A stretch of 42,238 bases of DNA from NCBI GenBank assembly GCA_947485745.1, contig CANKQY010000012.1, positions 1 to 42,238 of the forward strand. Direction: 5' to 3'. Under the pieces are notes generated by a model that worked only from the letters and a program-made list of their open reading frames with translations, did no database searches and had not been told where the DNA came from. Numbering within the stretch: the first letter of the stretch is position 1; every line of letters starts with the position of its first letter. This document shows, one piece after another, positions 16,403 to 24,284 of the stretch. This DNA comes from Bacteroidota bacterium. Its GTDB lineage: Bacteria > Bacteroidota > Bacteroidia > UKL13-3. The position numbers and the translations under genes were made by a program.

Positions 16403-16638
16403 GGGCGAAAAATCTTTCGCCCTTCTGCCAAACCGCAAAATAATCTTAAAGAAAAAGAATATTTTGCCTCAAATGTTTGCGGGCGTCCGCCAGCTGGCGG
16501 ATTCGCCCCAACGCGATTGCACCCGGGCAACCTCACGTAAGGGCGAAAAATCTTTCGCCCTTCTGCCAAACCGCAAAATATTCTAAAAGAAAAAAAACAT
16601 TTTGCCTCAAATTTTTACGGGCGAAAAATTTTTCGCCC
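16384..16638. repeat. RAYT-linked REP cluster with a duplicated REP-spacer-REP unit
   Basis: REP palindromes lie at 16403-16422, 16541-16560 and 16619-16638. The segment 16403-16508 is duplicated at 16541-16638: palindrome, a spacer of about 58 bp starting TTCTGCCAAACCGCAAAATA, then a second palindrome. In the first copy, the second palindrome has its loop replaced by TCCGCCAGCTGGCGGA (16486-16501) between GGGCG and TTCGCCC. Both units are preceded by CCCGGG-N9-GTAA (16384-16402 and 16522-16540), so the duplication includes the last bases of the RAYT gene. The cluster fills the gap between the convergent RAYT and fhs genes and may also serve as a two-way terminator. Confidence 0.9.
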
Positions 16639-16647
16639 ATACGAAAA

Positions 16648-18312
16648 TTACGATAAATTCACAATTTCGCCATTTACAAAATCAATGATATTTGCTGCGG
16701 GTTCTTTTGGTAGGCCCGGCATACGCATGATTTCGCCGGCAACCGCAACCACAAAGCCCGCACCGTTATTGAGCACGAGGTTTTCAATATGAATGTTGAA
16801 TCCCTCGGCAGCCCCAACAAGCGAGGCATTATCGGTGAAACTGAATTGCGTTTTTGCAATACATACCGGCATTTGATCGCCACCTAATTCCTTGATTTTC
16901 TTTAAAGCTGTTTTGGCATTTTTGCCATATGTAACACTTGCTCCTTTGTATACCTTAGTTACAATCTTATTGATTTTGTCCTCAATCGTATCATCCATTT
17001 CGTAGGTATGAATGATTGGTTTTGATGGATGGTTCTCTACAATTTCAACTACCTTTTTTGCCAAGGCAACTGCACCATCACCACCAGCCGCAAAGCCTTC
17101 GTTGACGGCAAAATGAGCACCTTTTTCTTTGCACCAATTTTCAATGAAGTTGATTTCTTCCTCGGTATCAAAACCAAATTTATTCAAGGCAAGTATTACT
17201 GTTTGTCCAAATTGTTGCAAGCTTTCAATGTGGCGTTCAACATTTTTGATACCTGCTTTTAAGCCTTCGAGGTTTGGTTGTTTGATGAGCTTTTCATCAA
17301 CCTTTCCATGCAACTTAATAGATTGCGTTGTGGTAACCAAAACGCAAGCCTTGGGAGCAATTCCGGCTACTCTGCATTTTATATTCAAGAATTTTTCACC
17401 ACCTAAATCGCTACCGAAGCCAGCTTCTGTTACCGCGTATTCGCCAAATTGCAAAGCTGCTTTTGTGGCCATAATACTGTTGCAACCATGTGCAATATTA
17501 GCAAATGGTCCGCCATGTATAAATGCTGCTCCGCCTTCTATGGTTTGAACCAAATTTGGGTTCAGGGCATCTTTTAATAAAGTAACTATTGCACCTGCTA
17601 CGCCCAAATCGCGCACATAAAATGGCGTGCCATCGTATTGGTAACCTACCAAAATATTTTCAATGCGTTTTCTTAAATCATCCATAGATGTGGCCAAACA
17701 GAAGATGGCCATAATCTCGCTTGCTGGTGTTATATCGAAACCAGTTTCTGTAGGAATGCCGTTTGTTGAACCATTTAAACCGCTTAACATGTACCTTAAT
17801 GATCGGTCGTTTACATCAAGCACTCTACGCCATAGAATTTGCTTTAAACCTTTAGGATTGTTTTTATTAAAATATTGGTAGTTGTCTATTAAGGCTGCTA
17901 AAGTATTATTCGCAGAAGTTATTGCATGAAAATCGCCTGTGAAATGTAGGTTGATATCTTCCATTGGTAACACTTGACTATAGCCTCCACCTGCAGCGCC
18001 ACCTTTCATGCCAAAAACCGGACCTAAGCTTGGTTCACGTAAAGCAACAATGGCTTTTTTGCCAATTTTGTTGAGTCCTTGAGCTAAGGCAACAGAGGTA
18101 GTTGTTTTTCCTGAACCACTTTTATTGGGAGTAGTTGCGGTAACTAAGATTAAATTACTTTTCGCAATTTTTGCATCGTCTATTACAAAACTAATTTTGG
18201 CCTTATATTTACCATATTGCTCAATTTGATCTTCCTCAATACCAATATTGGCTGCTATTTTTTGAATGGCTTGTAATTTTACTTCCCTTGCAATTTCAAT
18301 GTCCGATTTCAT
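16648..18312 (-). CDS. fhs: Formate-tetrahydrofolate ligase
   Basis: Converts formate, tetrahydrofolate and ATP to 10-formyl-tetrahydrofolate, feeding one-carbon metabolism. The 554-residue length is normal for the family. The P-loop is at about 61-73 (TPNKSGSGKTTTS). ALREPSLGPVFGMKGGAAGGGYSQVLPMEDINLHFTGD is the strongly conserved core, given here in separate parts: ALREPSLGPVFGMKGG, GGYSQVLPMED and NLHFTGD. VAGEIMRMPGLPKEPAA near the C-terminus is also typical. It is cytoplasmic. Transcription runs left, and the stop lies nine bases from a REP palindrome that could help terminate it. The antisense frames in this region are shadows. Confidence 0.95.
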   Translation of the reverse strand: MKSDIEIAREVKLQAIQKIAANIGIEEDQIEQYGKYKAKISFVIDDAKIAKSNLILVTATTPNKSGSGKTTTSVALAQGLNKIGKKAIVALREPSLGPVFGMKGGAAGGGYSQVLPMEDINLHFTGDFHAITSANNTLAALIDNYQYFNKNNPKGLKQILWRRVLDVNDRSLRYMLSGLNGSTNGIPTETGFDITPASEIMAIFCLATSMDDLRKRIENILVGYQYDGTPFYVRDLGVAGAIVTLLKDALNPNLVQTIEGGAAFIHGGPFANIAHGCNSIMATKAALQFGEYAVTEAGFGSDLGGEKFLNIKCRVAGIAPKACVLVTTTQSIKLHGKVDEKLIKQPNLEGLKAGIKNVERHIESLQQFGQTVILALNKFGFDTEEEINFIENWCKEKGAHFAVNEGFAAGGDGAVALAKKVVEIVENHPSKPIIHTYEMDDTIEDKINKIVTKVYKGASVTYGKNAKTALKKIKELGGDQMPVCIAKTQFSFTDNASLVGAAEGFNIHIENLVLNNGAGFVVAVAGEIMRMPGLPKEPAANIIDFVNGEIVNLS

Positions 18313-18419
18313 AATTATTTATATCTAGTTATTTTCAAAGTAATGAGGAAAATTCTAGAATAACAAAGCTTATTTAGCCACTAGTTATGATAATTGGCAG
18401 GCATGAATAGGATGGGTGA

Positions 18420-18444
18420 GCTTTAAATAAGTTTTATTTAAGCC
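18420..18444 (-). terminator. Weak hairpin downstream of rocD
   Basis: TTAAATAA and TTATTTAA flank a three-base loop, with GC pairs at the base. It lies 30-54 bases beyond the rocD stop on that strand. There is no strong T-run, so termination is uncertain. Confidence 0.3.
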
Positions 18445-18473
18445 TCAGAAGAATTAATTTAATAAAAGCTAAA

Positions 18474-19718
18474 CTAAGCCTTGAGTGATAATATGGTTTT
18501 CTCAATGATATCGCAAGCTTGATGTATTTGTTCCTCGTTGATCACCAATGGTGGCGCAAATCGAATGATATCGCCATGAGTTTGTTTTGCTAATAGGCCA
18601 TTCTCCTTTAATAATTTGCAAACATCATAAGCAGTTTTTCCATTTCCAAATGGCTTAATGATGATGGCATTGAGCAAGCCTTTTCCTCTAACCAATGAAA
18701 CCAAGCTAGTTTTCCCCATTAATTGGGTCATTCTTTCCCTAAAAATAATGCCCATTGCTTCTGCATTTTCTGCAAGGTCTTCATCTACTAGTACTTTTAA
18801 CGATTCCATTGCAACTGCACATGCAAGAGGATTTCCACCATAAGTAGAACCATGTTCACCTGGTTTTATGGTTAGCATCACTTCATCATCTGCTAATATT
18901 GCTGCAACAGGCATGGTTCCACCAGATAATGCCTTACCTAAAATAACTATATCTGGCCTAACTTTTTCGTGATCGCAGGCTAGCATTTTGCCTGTTCTAC
19001 ACAAGCCTGTTTGCACCTCATCTGCAATCATCAATACATTGTGTTTGTTGCAAAGTGCCCTTATTCCTTTCAAGTAACCTTCGTCTGGAACCAATACTCC
19101 TGCCTCACCTTGGATAGGTTCAAACATAAAACCTGCAATATTTGGATTTGCCTTAAATGCAGCTTCCAGTGCTGCTAAATTATTGTAAGGTATTAAACTA
19201 AAACCAGGCATAAATGGGCCGAACCTATCAAAACTACTGGGATCACTACTTGAGCTAATTGCAGCCATTGTTCTTCCCCAGAAATTTCCTTCTGCAAATA
19301 AAATATGAGCCTGATTTTCTGGAATTTTCTTTACATCATAGCCCCATCTGCGAGCCAATTTAATAGCAGTTTCTCCTCCTTCAACACCAGTGTTCATAGG
19401 TAATACTTTGTCGTACCCAAAATAATTAGTGATGTATTTTTCATATTCACCCAAAAGATTGTTGTGGAATGCCCTGCTGGTTAAGGTTAATTTGGAAGCT
19501 TGATTAATTAAGGCATTCACAATCCTAGGGTGGCAATGCCCTTGATTAACCGCGCTGTAAGCAGATAAAAAGTCGAGGTACTGCTTGCCTTCAACATCCC
19601 AAACAAAAACACCTTCACCGCGCTCTAAGACGGCGGCAATTGGTTGGTAATTATGGGCTCCAAACTGACTTTCCAAATCAATGTAGTACTGACTATTCTT
19701 GTTATCTGTGCTAATCAT
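18474..19718 (-). CDS. rocD: Ornithine aminotransferase
   Basis: PLP-dependent class III aminotransferase of 414 residues that converts ornithine and 2-oxoglutarate to glutamate semialdehyde and glutamate. [17 protein letters not shown]-type opening motifs ([19 protein letters not shown]), [20 protein letters not shown] and [13 protein letters not shown] are characteristic of ornithine rather than acetylornithine transaminases. The PLP lysine is K262 in ILGKALSGG, after the conserved IADEVQTG. It is cytoplasmic. TACCTTCG (imperfect TAnnTTTG) ends four bases before the ATG with a TTTG 16 bases upstream, suggesting a promoter that yields a leaderless message. It joins arginine/ornithine breakdown to proline and glutamate pools. 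Confidence 0.93.
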   Translation of the reverse strand: MISTDNKNSQYYIDLESQFGAHNYQPIAAVLERGEGVFVWDVEGKQYLDFLSAYSAVNQGHCHPRIVNALINQASKLTLTSRAFHNNLLGEYEKYITNYFGYDKVLPMNTGVEGGETAIKLARRWGYDVKKIPENQAHILFAEGNFWGRTMAAISSSSDPSSFDRFGPFMPGFSLIPYNNLAALEAAFKANPNIAGFMFEPIQGEAGVLVPDEGYLKGIRALCNKHNVLMIADEVQTGLCRTGKMLACDHEKVRPDIVILGKALSGGTMPVAAILADDEVMLTIKPGEHGSTYGGNPLACAVAMESLKVLVDEDLAENAEAMGIIFRERMTQLMGKTSLVSLVRGKGLLNAIIIKPFGNGKTAYDVCKLLKENGLLAKQTHGDIIRFAPPLVINEEQIHQACDIIEKTILSLKA

Positions 19719-19750
19719 TTGGCGAAGGTAAGCAAAATAAAATGAGCAAA

Positions 19751-19785
19751 AAAAAGGCGCTCCAATGGTGTTGGAACGCCTTTTT
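19751..19785 (-). terminator. Terminator of the T9SS cargo gene
   Basis: Arms 19751-19765 and 19771-19785 pair with one mismatch around TGGTG. The stem is flanked by A and T runs; on the minus strand a T-run follows it. It lies 15 bases downstream of the minus-strand gene ending at 19801. Confidence 0.8.
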
Positions 19786-19800
19786 GATAAGTTTATCTAA

Positions 19801-21078
19801 TTAGTTTTTGATAATTCGTTTTACAATAACTTTTTCGCCATTGTTTATGCGAATAAAGTAAATGCCTTGGCTTAATTCGCGGGTATCAATGTTTACCATA
19901 CCGCTATCACTTGCGTTTAGTTTTACTTTGCCACTTAAATCCATCACTTCTGCACTTATTACCTGATCTGCATTAGAAGCATTGATGGTAATTTGATCCG
20001 CAAATGGGTTAGGAGTGATGTCAAAGTTTATTTCATCGCTGTTTAAAGTCAATGTTTCAGAATAGCTAAATTTGCCATCAAAATCAACTTGTTTTAAACG
20101 GTAATAAGCTATTGTAGCATTTACACTTCCATCTATAAATGAATAATTGATTAATTTATTACTATTGCCAGCTCCGGCTACAAAACCAATGTTTTCAAAA
20201 TCAACTCCGTTGTTGCTTCTTTCGATTTCAAAACCTTTGTTATTGCTTTCGCTTGAGGTACTCCAGTTAAGTGTTGCTGCATTCTTTAAAAGGTTACCTT
20301 TAAATGAATTCATGCTAACTGGCAATGGACCATTTGCCCAAGAATTTGAAACTCTAATGGCATCTACAACTAGCGTAGCAGCATTTGTTGCCGATCCTTG
20401 TCTTAATGCAACACGTGCCACATTAGCTAAATCTGGAGTAGTTCCACCTAGAGCAGAACAAGTGGCATTTGTTGGTTCAGTTGCAGGTATTCCTGAACTA
20501 ATTACATACAAACGAACAGAATCATCAACAGCAGAAACTGTGTTAAAAGTATATTTTGCAACAAATAAATAGGTTGTATTTAATGCAAATGAATCGGCTG
20601 AGTATGAAATAGTTTCTGAAGTGCCTATTGAACCTCTTGAAATTGCCACTTTATAATAGCCAGCGGAGCTAAGTTTGATAAATGTTCTTGCCGAAAATAA
20701 TGTAGTAGAACCTGAAGGTAGCAAGCCAAAGAAATAATCACCTGCTGCTTGCGCTGCACTTACATTTACCAATAACGAGGTATAAACTGAGCCACTTGTG
20801 TAAGTTTGTGAGTTTTTTAAATTCTTACAAGCGTCTTGTCCATTGTTTTGCATTGGAACCGCATTGCCAACACCTGACCCGGCGTAACCAGTATAACTTA
20901 AGCCAGTTGCGGTGGCACGAAATGGATTTACTGTAGAACTTACCAATAACCATCCATTGTTGTAATTTACCCCAATAAGACTATCATTTGCCCCATAATT
21001 AAAATTATCCATTAGCAAGGTTTGGCTAAATCCATTTAGAGTCAGTCCAATTAGGATAAAAGTAAAAAGTTTTTTCAT
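19801..21078 (-). CDS. Secreted T9SS-sorted protein
   Basis: A 425-residue secreted protein with signal peptide (KLFTFILIGLTLNGFSQ). Residues of about 20-245 form a beta-rich module beginning LLMDNFNYGA, with GLSYTGYAGSGVGNAV and ADYFFGLL-like strands (AAGDYFFGLLPSG). A short stretch (LNWSTSSESNNKGFEIERSNNG...YYRLKQVDFDGKFSYS) is a common linker element in Bacteroidota secreted proteins. The last 75 residues (FDITPNPFADQITINA ... GIYFIRINNGEKVIVKRIIKN) are a type A T9SS C-terminal sorting domain, which directs export and attachment to the outer surface. The N-terminal module is repeated in the gene at 24285, on the other side of the TonB-dependent receptor. The biological role is unknown. Confidence 0.85.
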   Translation of the reverse strand: MKKLFTFILIGLTLNGFSQTLLMDNFNYGANDSLIGVNYNNGWLLVSSTVNPFRATATGLSYTGYAGSGVGNAVPMQNNGQDACKNLKNSQTYTSGSVYTSLLVNVSAAQAAGDYFFGLLPSGSTTLFSARTFIKLSSAGYYKVAISRGSIGTSETISYSADSFALNTTYLFVAKYTFNTVSAVDDSVRLYVISSGIPATEPTNATCSALGGTTPDLANVARVALRQGSATNAATLVVDAIRVSNSWANGPLPVSMNSFKGNLLKNAATLNWSTSSESNNKGFEIERSNNGVDFENIGFVAGAGNSNKLINYSFIDGSVNATIAYYRLKQVDFDGKFSYSETLTLNSDEINFDITPNPFADQITINASNADQVISAEVMDLSGKVKLNASDSGMVNIDTRELSQGIYFIRINNGEKVIVKRIIKN

Positions 21079-21149
21079 GTTTTAAATCAATTTTATTGTA
21101 ATACAAAATAAAGCTAAATAGCTCGATTTTTTAGTTATTTTTTTGTTCA

Positions 21150-24011
21150 TCAAAACTTAACATTCAAACCAACCATAATGTGCCTTTGCTCCAAAAATCT
21201 TGCAGGATTTGAGGGCGGAGGGCCTGAGGTTCCGAGTCTTGGATCAACATATCTTGGGTCAACCCAAGTATCAGGCACATTGTCGCCTGTTGCATAAGCC
21301 CTTCCTGTAACTGGGTTAATGATGGAGGCGTTTTTATTATTGAATAAATTGGTGATTTGTAGGTTCAAACCGATTGTATTGCTTTTAACTTTCCACCATT
21401 TGCTGATGGTAAAATCTGCCCAAAACCATGAAGTGCCAATCCTACTCCAACGAGCATTTGGATCTGTATTTTCTACAAAAATTGGCCTGCCAGTATTGGG
21501 ATCATTATTAGAGAAAACATAAGGCGTGTACCTAACTCCAGAGCGCCAAACGGTTTCAAAATAAAAGCTCATGTTGTTTAACCAAGGTCTTCCAAATAGC
21601 CCACCTTTTTTGTCTATTTTAAATATATGATTGGTTTTAAAATCAAATGGAACATCCCAAGGGAGGTAGTATTCTTTGGTATCTTCAACTGCCCCTGTTG
21701 CCAAAATTGATTTTAAAGCTTCATTGGCGGAGGCAGATTGGCCAGTACTAACCATGTAGGTAAAAGAGGCCTGACCTTGATACCAATTTTTGATACGCTT
21801 GATGTAATTCAATTCAATACCACGGGTGCGCGCATAATCTGAATTAATGCGCATGGTTCTTGAAACTTCTCTACCAGTAACATCTTTGATGATGACTGAT
21901 GTGGTGGTTACAAAATCGTATTTGTCTTTGAAATAGGCGGCAAAACTTAAAGCATCATTGCTGGTAATTTGAAACTTCAGTCCTAGTTCATAACTAATAT
22001 CCACCTCTGGGTTTAGGTTAGGATTACCAACCCTAGATAAAGTAGATCTGTCTTGGTAATATGGGTTCAAACCGGGATAAATAAAACTTGGGTGTGGCAA
22101 TATAGTTGTATGGCCATAATTAAAATACAACATCTTATTTTCTGCTATTGGAAAAGTAGCATTGATCTTTGGCAAAAACCTAAATTTATAGCGCAGGTTG
22201 CCTAATTTCAGGGTATTTTTTAAATAATCTTGTCTTACTTCTTTTAATATTGGTGTAGAAGGATTGGCAACCGCATCATCAATGTATTTACCTGGAGCCC
22301 AATACTCAAACCTGCCTCCAATACTTGCTACTAAGCCTTTGTATTTAATTTGATCTGTCACAAAAAAACCACCGCGGCGGGGGCTAACTTGCCAAATATC
22401 GCTTTGCTGACCCAACCTAAAAGTTTGAGAATAGGTGCCATCTGCTAATTGAATAGGTGCACCAATCCACGGACGCACAATGTCTATCCAAAGCATTTCT
22501 TGGAACTTTAACTCAAATCCAAAGGTGAGTTTGTTTAATGAGTTCTTGCTAAAATAATTACCTGTTGCCTTTGCAACATATTCCTCCAAATAATGGTGAT
22601 GCCATAAACTCGCAATTCCATTATTATTGATAAAACCAGAAGGTGGATTCATAAACACCACGCTATCCATTGCCGTTTTTGGAAATACGCCAACAGGAAA
22701 TTCATTGATAGAAGCCGCATCAAATATTTGGTCCACATTTTTTGGTCGCCATTCTCTGCCATTGGCATCTGCTCTTAGCTGAACCAATAACCTTGAGGCG
22801 GTAGCATTATAACTTAAGCGCCTATTAATGGAATGCTTAAAATTAACCATTTGCAAATAAGATTCGTGCGTAAATGAATTGGCATTGTCCATTTGCTGAC
22901 TAAAATTGTATTGAAAGCCCGGTTGGAATGGCGCATCGTTCCCAAAAATACGCAACATATTTACGTCTTGGTTCACGGTAATGCTTCTAAGCATGGTGGC
23001 AGTTAGTATTTTGCCCTTTTTAAAATCGTAACTTAATTTAAAGGTGCCACTCCACCTATTGTCTTGGTAGGGAGTCCAATTGGGCGATTTAAAATTATGT
23101 TCCTCTAAAAGTGAAGAGCTAATTTGATTGGCTGGGTTACGGTAAAATTCATCGGTAAATGCAGCTCTAGCTGATATGTTTAATTTTAGCCTGCTGCCTA
23201 ATTTTTCTTTAAACAAGGGAGTGCCCATATTCACTTCAATCAGCCGGCTATTCCAATTGCTGATCCAATCTTTGTTGAACCCAAAATTATCGCGCTTGTA
23301 GTTAATACCTAAATCGAATTTATTGCCAGCAGTTTTTGTTTTAGCACTTACAACCCCTGCAGTTGCATCGCCAATCTCAGCACCAATTCCTCCTGTGGTA
23401 ATTTCAATTTCACCAATGGCATTGGCACCTATATCTAATCCAAAACCAGTACCTGCCATAGGATCAGTAACAGATACACCATCAATATAAGTTCCAGTTT
23501 CGTAGGTTCGGCTACCTCTAATACTAACGCCTGCAGGCGATTGAATAACTCCTGGTTGTGTGTTAATTATTTTTTGTAATTGTCTTGCTGGCGCTAACTC
23601 AATGTTCTCTTGTGAAATGGAATTAACACTTTGGCCTTTTTCAATGTCAATCAGAGGTTTTTTGCCCAATACCACCACCTCATCAATATTTGCAGAAGCT
23701 TCTTGCATTTGAAAGGTATTTAATGTAATGGTTTCATTTGCCTTCAGCCTGATGCCTGTTTGAATAATTTTTTTGTAACCTATATAAGTTAGTTCCAAGG
23801 TATATTCGCCTGGTTTAATTCCCTTTAATATAAACTTTCCTGAGGCATCTGTGGCCGTACCAAAGGAAGTGCCCTTCAGTAAAATAGTAACACCAATAAG
23901 TTCACTTTGATCTTTTTTATCATTAACTGTTCCCTTTATGGTGGCAGTGTTTTGAGCATGGATACCAAATGAGATAAAAAGTAAGACAAGTAAAATGTAA
24001 TTTTTGTTCAT
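21150..24011 (-). CDS. TonB-dependent receptor with CarboxypepD_reg-like domain
   Basis: A 953-residue outer-membrane receptor. A signal peptide (YILLVLLFISFGIHAQ) precedes a CarboxypepD_reg-like domain (TIKGTVNDKKDQSELIGVTI ... IGYKKI, about residues 20-105). The plug follows (VVLGKKPLIDIEKGQSV ... PGVIQSPAGVSIRGSRTYETG, ending near residue 240), then a 22-strand barrel ending in VGLNVKF with terminal phenylalanine. It imports a ligand using TonB energy. No SusD-like gene is adjacent, so it is not a standard polysaccharide-utilisation pair. The start at 24011 is chosen because MNKNYILL begins a proper signal peptide; the longer frame from 24089 does not. The neighbours are two T9SS proteins that share a module. 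Confidence 0.9.
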   Translation of the reverse strand: MNKNYILLVLLFISFGIHAQNTATIKGTVNDKKDQSELIGVTILLKGTSFGTATDASGKFILKGIKPGEYTLELTYIGYKKIIQTGIRLKANETITLNTFQMQEASANIDEVVVLGKKPLIDIEKGQSVNSISQENIELAPARQLQKIINTQPGVIQSPAGVSIRGSRTYETGTYIDGVSVTDPMAGTGFGLDIGANAIGEIEITTGGIGAEIGDATAGVVSAKTKTAGNKFDLGINYKRDNFGFNKDWISNWNSRLIEVNMGTPLFKEKLGSRLKLNISARAAFTDEFYRNPANQISSSLLEEHNFKSPNWTPYQDNRWSGTFKLSYDFKKGKILTATMLRSITVNQDVNMLRIFGNDAPFQPGFQYNFSQQMDNANSFTHESYLQMVNFKHSINRRLSYNATASRLLVQLRADANGREWRPKNVDQIFDAASINEFPVGVFPKTAMDSVVFMNPPSGFINNNGIASLWHHHYLEEYVAKATGNYFSKNSLNKLTFGFELKFQEMLWIDIVRPWIGAPIQLADGTYSQTFRLGQQSDIWQVSPRRGGFFVTDQIKYKGLVASIGGRFEYWAPGKYIDDAVANPSTPILKEVRQDYLKNTLKLGNLRYKFRFLPKINATFPIAENKMLYFNYGHTTILPHPSFIYPGLNPYYQDRSTLSRVGNPNLNPEVDISYELGLKFQITSNDALSFAAYFKDKYDFVTTTSVIIKDVTGREVSRTMRINSDYARTRGIELNYIKRIKNWYQGQASFTYMVSTGQSASANEALKSILATGAVEDTKEYYLPWDVPFDFKTNHIFKIDKKGGLFGRPWLNNMSFYFETVWRSGVRYTPYVFSNNDPNTGRPIFVENTDPNARWSRIGTSWFWADFTISKWWKVKSNTIGLNLQITNLFNNKNASIINPVTGRAYATGDNVPDTWVDPRYVDPRLGTSGPPPSNPARFLEQRHIMVGLNVKF

Positions 24012-24284
24012 AGTAACAATGCAAATTGATGCGGCATTTACGGCACCAATTCGATGGCTAAAATACATCAAATGAATCCAATTAAACAAAATTTAGCAAT
24101 GAAATAACATTGGCTAAAATTTGTAAAATTTCATATTACAGTCATAAATTTTTTAACGATTTACTTAATGTGTTAGTAATCAATTTTTTATACATTAAAA
24201 TAGAATAAAAATACATTATTCAAATTTATTAAGAATTAGATATGTGTCAAATTCATAAATTGCATTGTAAAATAAATATTATTT
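24012..24284. other. Divergent intergenic region, very AT-rich
   Basis: This 273-bp stretch separates the receptor gene (leftward) from the fibronectin-III T9SS gene (rightward), so it must hold both promoters. I see only imperfect -7-like sequences such as TAAATTG (about 24255) and no inverted repeat strong enough to name as an operator. Confidence 0.4.

Noticed and set aside
16181-16569. Minus-strand frames overlapping the RAYT end and REP cluster
   Set aside because: They consist of REP-derived peptide and antisense to the RAYT gene.
17129-17548. 139-codon plus-strand frame over fhs
   Set aside because: Shadow of the fhs gene on the other strand.
20147-20572. 141-codon plus-strand frame opposite the T9SS cargo gene
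   Set aside because: Antisense shadow of a well-supported gene; low-complexity composition and no promoter or homology.
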